Below are positions 24,968 to 32,114 of a DNA stretch of 48,397 bases, in pieces. This DNA comes from CAZSNT01 sp964607765 (GTDB lineage Bacteria; Verrucomicrobiota; Lentisphaeria; Oligosphaerales; JABHEG01). The notes under the pieces were generated by a model that saw only the letters and a list, made by a program, of their open reading frames with translations, was not told the origin of the DNA and searched no databases. Each line of letters starts with the position of its first letter. Positions within the stretch are counted from its first letter, which is position 1. The translations under genes were made by a program, and so were the position numbers. The stretch is taken from positions 1 to 48,397 of the forward strand of contig CAZSNT010000067.1 in the NCBI GenBank assembly GCA_964607765.1. Direction: 5' to 3'.

Positions 24968-26707
24968 GTGTTGCCGCGTGTGATTGTCAGATCTGATTCA
25001 CCCACGACGCAAGGTCGTGGGGGTCTTCCCACGTCGGTGCGAGGTCGTGGGGGTCTTCCCACGTCGGCGCGAGGCCGTGGGGGGCTTCCCACGTCGGCGC
25101 GAGGCCGTAGGGGACTTTTCCGAACGCGCACGCTGCTGCTGGCCGTGCTGATTGCCGTGGCCGGTGCCGCGGCAGGACCATCCGCCACGAACGTTGCGCG
25201 TGAGCTGCGACGCGAGGTCCTGAGCGACGCGACGGGCAAAGCGCTGCGCGTGGCGTTTGTCCCGCCCACGGACGGCGACTACGCCGGCACACTGCGGAAC
25301 GCCTGCGTACTGCTCGGCGCGCCGCCTGTCGAACTCACGCCTGTGGAGTTGGTCACTCCTGGCCGGCTGACTCCTGAACGCTACCCCGTCGTCGTCTACA
25401 CCGGGCGCGAAACGTATGTGCACACCGTGAAAACACGCGGCGACGGACTGCGCGCCTTGCAGGACTACCTGAGAGCGGGCGGCTGCCTGGTGGTGGCGGG
25501 GTACGGCTGGCCTTTCTACTACGCGCTGGAATCGGAAGGGGGTGCGCTCAAACGGATGAAAGGCGTGCCGCACACCGACGGCGCACGCAGCATGCAGGTC
25601 CCGATCAGCTCGGCTCCCTGCCCGCCAATGACCGAGTTGCCGCGGTTCGAGCTGCTGCCGAACCAGCCGCTGTTTCGCCACACGCCGGCCAGGCTGAGAT
25701 TCAACCGCGGGGTGAGCGGCGGCTACCGCCTGATGTGCGACGCGGGCCTGCCCGAGGCCGACCGTTTCATTCCGGCCATGGTGCTGCGCGACCGCACAGG
25801 CAAGAGCCACGGCGCCGTGGCCGCAGTGCTCGAACACGGTTGCGAGCAGTTCGGTCCCGGACGAACGGTGTTCCTGTGGAGCAACGTGCTGGCGCTGGAT
25901 GAGGGGCTGACGATCGCCATGGAAACCATGCGCTACGCGATCCGCGCCGCCCGCCTGCCTGAAGCGCCGAGGCGCGAGCCGTGCGTCGCTATCCTGCCGC
26001 ACGACACCGCGGGCCGCGACCAGTTGATCGCGAACGCCTGCAGCCGGGCCGGTGCGGCCTGTCACACACTGTCGCCGGCCGAGTTCGCCGATCCGGCCGT
26101 GTTCAACCCGCGCAACTTCCCTGTCGCCATCCATGCCGTGGATGACGAATACTACGTCGATGCAGTCCCCGGCCGCGCCAACCTGTGGCGCACATACGTG
26201 GACCATGTCAAGGGCGGTGGGTTCCTGGTGGCCTGTGGAACGATGTGGCAGTTCTACTACGCTGCCAAGCTGGCGGCGGATGGGGAGTGGAAACAGCAGG
26301 CCGACCCGCACCGCAAGGTAGAGAGCGCGCTGCGCCTGAGCGTCACTCCCAGCCTGTTCCAGGACGGAAGAGACCTGATCCTCGAGTGTCTGCCGGGGCA
26401 GGACATTGTCACCTTCCCGACCCCGATCAAGGTGACCTGGACAACTTGGGGCTACTACCGGGGCGTGGACCGCCACGCCGTGCTGGGGCCGGACGTGGTG
26501 CCGATCGCCCGAGTTGTGGACGCCGGCGGGAACACGTTCGGCGGGTATGCGCTCGCGCTGATGCGGTACACGCGCGGCGAGTGGCGCGGGAATGAACTGC
26601 TTTGGCTCTGGGGGAACCTGCTCGAGGCGCCGAGCACGCACGGGCTCCTTGACCAGGCTGTATATTACGCGGTGCAACGGCGTAAGGACGCGCTGGGAGT
26701 TGATTGA
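24968..26707 (+). CDS. Exported protein with two amidotransferase-like-fold domains
   Basis: This protein has up to 579 residues and an internal duplication. Domain 1 (about 93-180) and domain 2 (about 336-430) share a layout: a beta strand (RVAFVPP / CVAILPH), a region ending YPVVVYTGRETY / FPVAIHAVDDEYY, then LQDYLRAGGCLVVAGYGWPFYYA / YVDHVKGGGFLVACGTMWQFYYA. The fold looks like class I glutamine amidotransferase/ThuA-type proteins, but no catalytic Cys in a nucleophile elbow is evident. A hydrophobic LLLAVLIAVAGAAAG (about 55-70) is a signal peptide placed after 50 residues encoded by a palindromic repeat array. AAGGAGGAG at 24958-24966 supports a start at GTG 24968 or TTG 24971. It overlaps the next gene. 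The function is unknown. Confidence 0.65.
   Translation: MLPRVIVRSDSPTTQGRGGLPTSVRGRGGLPTSARGRGGLPTSARGRRGLFRTRTLLLAVLIAVAGAAAGPSATNVARELRREVLSDATGKALRVAFVPPTDGDYAGTLRNACVLLGAPPVELTPVELVTPGRLTPERYPVVVYTGRETYVHTVKTRGDGLRALQDYLRAGGCLVVAGYGWPFYYALESEGGALKRMKGVPHTDGARSMQVPISSAPCPPMTELPRFELLPNQPLFRHTPARLRFNRGVSGGYRLMCDAGLPEADRFIPAMVLRDRTGKSHGAVAAVLEHGCEQFGPGRTVFLWSNVLALDEGLTIAMETMRYAIRAARLPEAPRREPCVAILPHDTAGRDQLIANACSRAGAACHTLSPAEFADPAVFNPRNFPVAIHAVDDEYYVDAVPGRANLWRTYVDHVKGGGFLVACGTMWQFYYAAKLAADGEWKQQADPHRKVESALRLSVTPSLFQDGRDLILECLPGQDIVTFPTPIKVTWTTWGYYRGVDRHAVLGPDVVPIARVVDAGGNTFGGYALALMRYTRGEWRGNELLWLWGNLLEAPSTHGLLDQAVYYAVQRRKDALGVD
25001..25117. repeat. Four tandem palindromic units inside a coding region
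   Basis: One 27-bp unit (25001-25027) and three 30-bp units (25028-25057, 25058-25087, 25088-25117) each begin CCCACG and contain CGTGGGGG or a variant, so each can form a hairpin. All lengths are multiples of three and encode repeated RGRGGLPTSA. The first unit has the same CACCCACG..-CGTGGGGGTC design as the single copy at 28817-28844. Confidence 0.9.
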
Positions 26708-28749
26708 TGACGATTCGAGCCATGTTGGTTGCCCTGGCCGGGATCTGTGTGATCTGCGGTCTCGGCTTTTTCAATGATTTCGTGCTGCGCCAGACGTACA
26801 TGGTGGGCACGTTCATGCCCATGCCGATCTACGGCGGGCTGATCTTCTTTCTGCTGCTGCTGAACCCGCTGTTGGGGCGGATCTCAAAGCGCTGGGTGTT
26901 CTCTGCCGGGGAGTTGGCGTTCATCACCGGGATCATGCTCTTTGTCTGCTTCATCCCGGGCCGTGGCCTCATGCACCACGGCACCGGCTCGCTTATGCTG
27001 CCGCATCACTACGCGAAGACAAACACCACGTGGCAGGAGACAGAAGCACTGCAGTTGGTCCCGAAACGCATGCTTGCCGATGTTGAGACTGACGAAGACC
27101 GGGCCCTCGGCGGTTTCATTCAAGGCCTCGGCGAGGGGAGTAAGCACGTGGCCCCGAGCGACATACCGTGGTCCGCCTGGCTCCGTCCGTTTCTGTTCTG
27201 GGGCCCGCTGTTGATGACCGCGGTGCTCGCTCTGACCGGTCTGGCCCTGGTCGTGCATCGGCAATGGGCGGAGCACGAACAGATCCCCTACCCCATCGTG
27301 ACGTTTGCCCAGTCCGTTCTGCCCGGGCCGGGCCGGGTGTGGGGTGGCGTGCTGCACAACCGCCTGTTCTGGATGGGCGCGGCTACGGTGTTCATCATAC
27401 ACATGATCAACTACTCCGTGGTGTGGTGGCCGGAGTTTCTGGTGCCGGTCCGACTGCGTTTTGACTTCCGCAGCCTCGTGCCGCTGTTCCCGACATTTGC
27501 ACGCGGCGGCGGTTGGGGCGTCGCTTACCCACGCCTGCTGTTTACCGTGGTGGGGTTCGCCTACTTCCTCTCGACCGACGTGTCGCTGTCCATGGGCATT
27601 GCCCCCTATGTCTACGCCGTGTTCCGCGGGCTCTGCGTCGGGTACGGCGTGACAGTGGGCGCCAACTTCTTCGCGCTCGAGAACATCGAGCGCATGCTCT
27701 ACGGCGGCGCCTACCTCGGGATCGGGCTGGTTGTGCTCTACAACGGACGCCGCTACTACACCAGCGTGCTGCGGCGCAGCCTGTGCCTGCCGGACCGGGA
27801 CCAGCCCGAGCCGTCCGCGGTCTGGGGTGCGCGCGTGTTGTTCCTGGCCTCGGCGGCGTTCGTCATCCAGCTCATGGGCGTGGGCATCGACATGCAGCTG
27901 GCTGTCCTCTACACCTTCTTCTTTCTGCTGATCTCCATGGTGCTCAGCCGCGTGGTGGCCGAGACGGGCGCGTTCTTCATCCACTGCTGGTTCTACCCGT
28001 GCGCGCTGCTCGTCAGCTTCCTCGGCGCACAGGCATTCGACCCTCAGACGCTGGCCGTGCTGTTCCTCATCACGGTCATGCTGATGATCGATCCGCGCGA
28101 GATCTACATGCCGTTTGCAGTACACGCGTTCGCGCTGATGGACAAGAACCGGCTCAAGCTGGGCAAGCCCGCGCTCTGCGGTGTGGCCGCCGTAGTGATC
28201 GGCATGGTCATTGCGGCCACCGCCACGCTCTACTGGCAATACGACCGCGGCGCCATGACGGTGGGCGACGGTTGGAGCCTGAACGTCATGCGCTGGCCGT
28301 TCGACAACGCGGCCGCGCTGGACCGCCGGCTCGAAGCGCTCGGGCACGTGGCGGACACCGGCTACGTGGCGCCGGCGGGCTGGGAACGGTTCGGCCGCGC
28401 CAAGCCCCACACCGCGGGCATGATCGCGTTCTTCAGCACGCTCACGCTCGTCCTGATCTTCACCTTCTGCCGCATGCGCTTCCCGAACTTCCCGCTGCAC
28501 CCGGTGCTCTTCGTTGTGCTGGGCACGTACCAGAGCCGGTACATGGGTTTCTCATTCCTGGTCGGCTGGTTCATCAAATCCGGCGTGGTCAAGTACGGGG
28601 GCGGCAAGCTGTACGCGCGCATGAAAGCGCTCATGATCGGGCTGATAGCCGGCGAGATGATGGCCGGAGCCACCACCATGATCATCGGCGCGCTCTATTA
28701 CCTCATCAACAACGAACCGCCCAAGCCCTACATCATCCTGGGCGCGTGA
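26707..28749 (+). CDS. DUF6785/DUF6784 family multi-TM membrane protein
   Basis: This is a 680-residue inner-membrane protein with about 14 hydrophobic helices. It matches the paired DUF6785 (N-terminal) and DUF6784 (C-terminal) families common in Planctomycetes and relatives. Indicative parts are GRGLMHHGTGSLMLP near residue 90, EHEQIPYPIVTFAQSV near 195, and the C-terminal MRFPNFPLHPVLFV and GWFIKSGVVKYGGGKLYARMKALMIGLI. The family is thought to be transporter-like because of its architecture, but no substrate is established to my knowledge. The ATG overlaps the previous stop by one base (TGATG), so it is coupled to the amidotransferase-like protein and closes this rightward block. Confidence 0.85.
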   Translation: MTIRAMLVALAGICVICGLGFFNDFVLRQTYMVGTFMPMPIYGGLIFFLLLLNPLLGRISKRWVFSAGELAFITGIMLFVCFIPGRGLMHHGTGSLMLPHHYAKTNTTWQETEALQLVPKRMLADVETDEDRALGGFIQGLGEGSKHVAPSDIPWSAWLRPFLFWGPLLMTAVLALTGLALVVHRQWAEHEQIPYPIVTFAQSVLPGPGRVWGGVLHNRLFWMGAATVFIIHMINYSVVWWPEFLVPVRLRFDFRSLVPLFPTFARGGGWGVAYPRLLFTVVGFAYFLSTDVSLSMGIAPYVYAVFRGLCVGYGVTVGANFFALENIERMLYGGAYLGIGLVVLYNGRRYYTSVLRRSLCLPDRDQPEPSAVWGARVLFLASAAFVIQLMGVGIDMQLAVLYTFFFLLISMVLSRVVAETGAFFIHCWFYPCALLVSFLGAQAFDPQTLAVLFLITVMLMIDPREIYMPFAVHAFALMDKNRLKLGKPALCGVAAVVIGMVIAATATLYWQYDRGAMTVGDGWSLNVMRWPFDNAAALDRRLEALGHVADTGYVAPAGWERFGRAKPHTAGMIAFFSTLTLVLIFTFCRMRFPNFPLHPVLFVVLGTYQSRYMGFSFLVGWFIKSGVVKYGGGKLYARMKALMIGLIAGEMMAGATTMIIGALYYLINNEPPKPYIILGA

Positions 28750-28816
28750 GGGACGGGGAGGAAGGGGGGCGGCCGGAAGGGGGTGTGGGCGCCCTGCTCG
28801 CGGGACCAATCTCGCT

Positions 28817-28844
28817 CACCCACGGCACGAGGCCGTGGGGGTCG
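28817..28844. repeat. Interspersed palindrome between convergent genes
   Basis: CACCCACGGC-ACGAG-GCCGTGGGGGTC forms a 9-10-bp hairpin between two converging genes. It has the same design as the array at 25001-25117 and the right arm of the repeat at 4724-4842. No T-tract follows, so a terminator role is unproven. Confidence 0.75.
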
Positions 28845-28869
28845 TTCTGCGGCTTGACGCCGTCCGGAC

Positions 28870-30966
28870 CTATTCCGTTGGCTGGGGCTCCTGCGCGTCG
28901 CCAGTCATCTCCCGCGGCAGCAGGCGTACGTTGCCGGCTCTGTCACAGAAGTAGAGGCATGACTCGGATGGCTGGCGGCCGTGCCCGTCGGCCCAGAGCC
29001 CGTAGAAGTCGGGGTGTGCGTTGACCGGCCGCCGGACATAGGTGTGATTCCGGTCGCTGCCGCTGGTGAGTTGCTTGACCTTCTGCCAGGTCTTGCCCTT
29101 GTCGCTGCTGGTCCACATGGCGATCTCGCCGCCCGGGTTGAACGGTTGTGGTCCGGTCTCGGTCGGCCCGATCAGGCGCCACGTGCCGTCCTTCTCCAGG
29201 TACAGCGGGCCCATGTCGTAGTTGTTGTCCGAGCTCATCGCGGCGCGGATCTCCCATTCAGTGCCGGTCCAGCGCGCGGTGGTCCATGTGCGCGGGTTGT
29301 TGGCCGGGCCCGACTGGTAGCCCTTGCTGGTCACGTACAGGATGATGGGGCGCCCGTTCTCGTCGTAGCAGATGTCCTTCATGTAGACGTTGAGCTTCTC
29401 GCTCGCGTAGTCGTGCACGAGCGCGGCATTGTCCGGCGTGGTCACCGCCAGGTCGACCGAGCGCCCGTCCACGGTCCGGAACGTCTCGCCGAAGTCGCGC
29501 GTCTCCAGGTAGTAGAGATTCGTACGCCAGTTCAGCCCCCTCTTGGCGGGGTGGTAGTTGAAGGCCGTGCCGGCGACCGTTGCGGTCGCGGCGCTGACCT
29601 GGTAATGGCCCTGGTGTATGGCGCCCAAGCGCCGCCATTCCGACCAGGTCACGCCGTCCGGGCTCGTCATGCAGCAGATGGTTCGCGCTGCCGGGTAGTT
29701 GTAGCGCGTGAAGAAACAGATGAACCCCTTGCCCGGGATGTACCACGGCTGCATGTAGGAGAAATTGGTGATGAGTTTGCGCTTGCCGCCCTCGACGCCG
29801 CGCGTAGCCGGCACGAGCTCGAACGCGTCGATACTGTAGGGCGCCGTACTGCGGTGGATGTAGGACGGCCGCCCCGTGCCGTGTGATGTGGAGAAGATCC
29901 AGATGAAGCCGTCGGCATCGAGGGAGATGACGGGGTTGTCGTGCGCGTCGTCGGTCTTCTTGTCGAGCAGCGCGAACGGACGCGGCACGGTCCCGGTCGT
30001 GTGGTCGTAGCAGGAGACCATGTGGATGAGGCGTCGGCTGTTCTCGCGGGTCGCGCCGCCGTAGCAGAAGAACGTCTTGTTGACCGCGGGTGCGTACACG
30101 GCGAACGGCCGGTGTTTGGCGCAGTACGTACCCAGTCCGCCGCTGTACTTGTAGACGTACTCGTCGTTGGAAGGTTGATTCATGTACCAGATGCCGCGGT
30201 AACCGTCGTCGCGCGTGCCGAGGAATGCCAGCCCGTCACGGTGCTGGTCCGCGTCTGCGGACTCCGCAGCCGTCTTGCCGTCGTGCTTGACCATGGCGTT
30301 GTGTTCCTTTCCTGCCGTGTTGCGCCACGCGTCGCCCTCCAGCGACCCCGAGTGCCAATGCGCAGTCAACGCTACCGGGCGTACCTGGGATGGGACTGTG
30401 CCCGACGCGAGCGCCGCCGCCTCCTGAGCCGTCAACGACTCACGCCAGACCGCCGCGTGCTCCAGCTCGCCGTCCAGCGGCCGCACACCTCCTGCCAGGG
30501 CGCCGATGTAGAGCGGCCCCGGGGCGCTCCGTATCCGACCCGCTGCCGGCTGTGACTTGGCCAGCACACCGTTGCGATAGATGCGGATCACCTTCCCGTC
30601 GTACGTGCCAACATAGTGCGTCCATGTGTTGCGTGCAGGCAGTGCCGCGGTCGCGTGCGTGTAACTCCCGGGCCGGTACTCAACCAGCATGCGGACCGCG
30701 CCCTTGAAGAAGTAGAACGTGAAGAGTCCGCCGGCGGCGCCACGGTTCAGCATAACCTGCGAGTCGGTGATTGCCGGGACCTTCACCCACGCCGCAACAC
30801 TCAGCTGCGTGACAGCCGTCCGCGGCCAGTCCGGCACGACCGCGTAGGTGTCGCGATCGAAGTGAACGCCCTTCAGGGCGGGCTGCTCGGCCCAGGCCGC
30901 CGCACCTGCGAGGCCGACGGCAATTGCAGCTGCGGATCGTGTCAGCGAACGTGCGCGGGCGGGCAT
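28870..30966 (-). CDS. Secreted LamG plus BNR_4-type beta-propeller protein
   Basis: This is a 698-residue exported protein. A signal peptide (SAAAIAVGLAGAAAWAEQ) is followed by a laminin-G/concanavalin-like domain (about 30-230; LSVAAWVKVP, NTWTHYVGTYDGKVIRIYRNG, PLYIGALAGG, LDGELEHAAVW). A BNR-type propeller then runs from about 245 to the end (GYRGIWYMNQPSNDEYVYKYSGGLGTYCAKHRPFAVYAP, DDAHDNPVISLDADGFIWIFSTSHG). The second part resembles the BNR_4 group, which includes ulvan-lyase-like PL24/PL25 enzymes, so a role as a polysaccharide lyase or glycan-binding protein is possible. Without alignment I cannot confirm catalytic residues. AGGAGG lies about 8 bases before the ATG at 30966, and the longer open frame covers repeats and is rejected. 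Confidence 0.75.
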   Translation of the reverse strand: MPARARSLTRSAAAIAVGLAGAAAWAEQPALKGVHFDRDTYAVVPDWPRTAVTQLSVAAWVKVPAITDSQVMLNRGAAGGLFTFYFFKGAVRMLVEYRPGSYTHATAALPARNTWTHYVGTYDGKVIRIYRNGVLAKSQPAAGRIRSAPGPLYIGALAGGVRPLDGELEHAAVWRESLTAQEAAALASGTVPSQVRPVALTAHWHSGSLEGDAWRNTAGKEHNAMVKHDGKTAAESADADQHRDGLAFLGTRDDGYRGIWYMNQPSNDEYVYKYSGGLGTYCAKHRPFAVYAPAVNKTFFCYGGATRENSRRLIHMVSCYDHTTGTVPRPFALLDKKTDDAHDNPVISLDADGFIWIFSTSHGTGRPSYIHRSTAPYSIDAFELVPATRGVEGGKRKLITNFSYMQPWYIPGKGFICFFTRYNYPAARTICCMTSPDGVTWSEWRRLGAIHQGHYQVSAATATVAGTAFNYHPAKRGLNWRTNLYYLETRDFGETFRTVDGRSVDLAVTTPDNAALVHDYASEKLNVYMKDICYDENGRPIILYVTSKGYQSGPANNPRTWTTARWTGTEWEIRAAMSSDNNYDMGPLYLEKDGTWRLIGPTETGPQPFNPGGEIAMWTSSDKGKTWQKVKQLTSGSDRNHTYVRRPVNAHPDFYGLWADGHGRQPSESCLYFCDRAGNVRLLPREMTGDAQEPQPTE

Positions 30967-31012
30967 ATCGGGGCCTCCTGTTCCTTGATCGGTACTATAC
31001 GTGTGCCGCGAC

Positions 31013-31131
31013 GTGATGTGTATCCTGCCTGTGGTCCGGACAGCCCGACCCCCGGCGTAGCCCGGCTCTCCCGAGCCGGGTATCTTGCCGTGATGTGTAT
31101 CCTGCCTGTGGCCTGGACAGCCCGGCCCCGG
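31013..31131. repeat. Direct repeat enclosing a CCCGGCTC hairpin
   Basis: Two copies of a ~42-bp sequence that begins GTGATGTGTATCCTGCCTGT lie at 31013-31055 and 31090-31131, 77 bases apart. Between them is a perfect hairpin, CCCGGCTC (31061-31068), TCCC, GAGCCGGG (31073-31080). The same hairpin, with the same GTAG prefix, recurs at the right end of the window. Confidence 0.85.
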
Positions 31132-31229
31132 ATCTGGCCCCCCCGCCGGGGTTTCATTTGCCGGGGCCGGCGGATAGGTTGTGTCGCGCTGACGCGTGGT
31201 GCGGCAGCCAAGGCAGCCAAGGCAGCAGC

Positions 31230-32114
31230 ATGACGACCGGATCCCGGCCTTTCGGAGCACACATGTCGATCGCGGGCGGCGTAGCGCTCGCGGTCGATCG
31301 GGCGCAGCGGGTGAAGGCCACTGCTCTGCAGATTTTCACGCGCAACCAAGTGCAGTGGCACGCGCCGCCCCTTGCCCCCGAAACGGCCTGCGAATTCCGC
31401 AACCGGTGCGCTGCGAATTCGCTCCGCTTCCTCTGCGCACACTCAAGCTATCTGATCAATCTGGCATCTCCGAACGATGTCACACGCGAACGCTCGCTGA
31501 CCGCCCTTGTCGAAGAACTCACGCGCGCCGAGGCGTTGGGCTGCTCCTGCCTGGTGATGCATCCCGGCTCACCGAAGGACGAGTCGCGCGATCTCGGCCT
31601 GCAGCGTGTGGTGGACGGCGTGCGTGCGGCGTTCGAGCAGACCTCGGGCCTGTCGGTCAAGCTCGCGCTCGAGAACACCGCCGGGCAAGGGAATGTGCTC
31701 GGCAGCAACGTTGCCGAGCTCGGGCAGATTCTCCGGAAGACCGATGCACATGCGCGCCTCGCGTTCTGCATCGACACGTGTCACGCATTCGCGGCCGGTT
31801 ACGACCTGCGCGACCGAAGCGTGGTTGCGGAGTTCGCAACTGCGATCGATGACGAGTTGGGACTGGACCGCTTGCTGGTGCTGCACCTGAACGACAGCCT
31901 CGGCGGTTGCGGCAGCCGCAAGGACCGGCACGCACACGTCGGGAAGGGCGAGATCGGCAGTCGCGGATTCCGCAACCTGCTGCACGAGCCGCGGCTCGCC
32001 GCTGTTCCCGGCGTCATCGAGACACCCAAAGACGCAAAGACGCTTGCCGAAGACATCACGAACCTACGCCGACTGCGCCGGTGGCAGAGGGAACAGCGAC
32101 AGGAGCGAGCATGA
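31230..32114 (+). CDS. nfo: Endonuclease IV (deoxyribonuclease IV)
   Basis: This 294-residue cytosolic DNA repair enzyme incises DNA 5' of abasic sites. The family signatures are all present in order: GAHMSIAGG, LQIFTRNQVQW, CAHSSYLINLASP, LVMHPGSPKDES, LALENTAGQGNVLG, FCIDTCHAFAAGYDL, VLHLNDSLGGCGSRKDRHAHVGKGEIG and VIETPKD. These supply the His/Glu/Asp ligands of the three zinc ions. Length is normal. The ATG at 31230 follows a short GGCAGCCAA tandem repeat and lacks a strong ribosome site. Its stop overlaps the next gene's ATG (ATGA), an odd pairing of a repair enzyme with a glycosidase-like protein. Confidence 0.93.
   Translation: MTTGSRPFGAHMSIAGGVALAVDRAQRVKATALQIFTRNQVQWHAPPLAPETACEFRNRCAANSLRFLCAHSSYLINLASPNDVTRERSLTALVEELTRAEALGCSCLVMHPGSPKDESRDLGLQRVVDGVRAAFEQTSGLSVKLALENTAGQGNVLGSNVAELGQILRKTDAHARLAFCIDTCHAFAAGYDLRDRSVVAEFATAIDDELGLDRLLVLHLNDSLGGCGSRKDRHAHVGKGEIGSRGFRNLLHEPRLAAVPGVIETPKDAKTLAEDITNLRRLRRWQREQRQERA

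Noticed and set aside
25001..25117. Possible CRISPR array (regular palindromic repeats of about 30 bp).
   Set aside because: Units are directly contiguous with no spacers, are read in frame as protein, and no cas gene is in the window.
30967..31260. Longer start for the LamG/BNR protein and a rightward reading of the same region for endonuclease IV.
   Set aside because: The region consists of direct repeats and a hairpin; the clear starts are 30966 (AGGAGG) and 31230 (first residues of the EndoIV fold).
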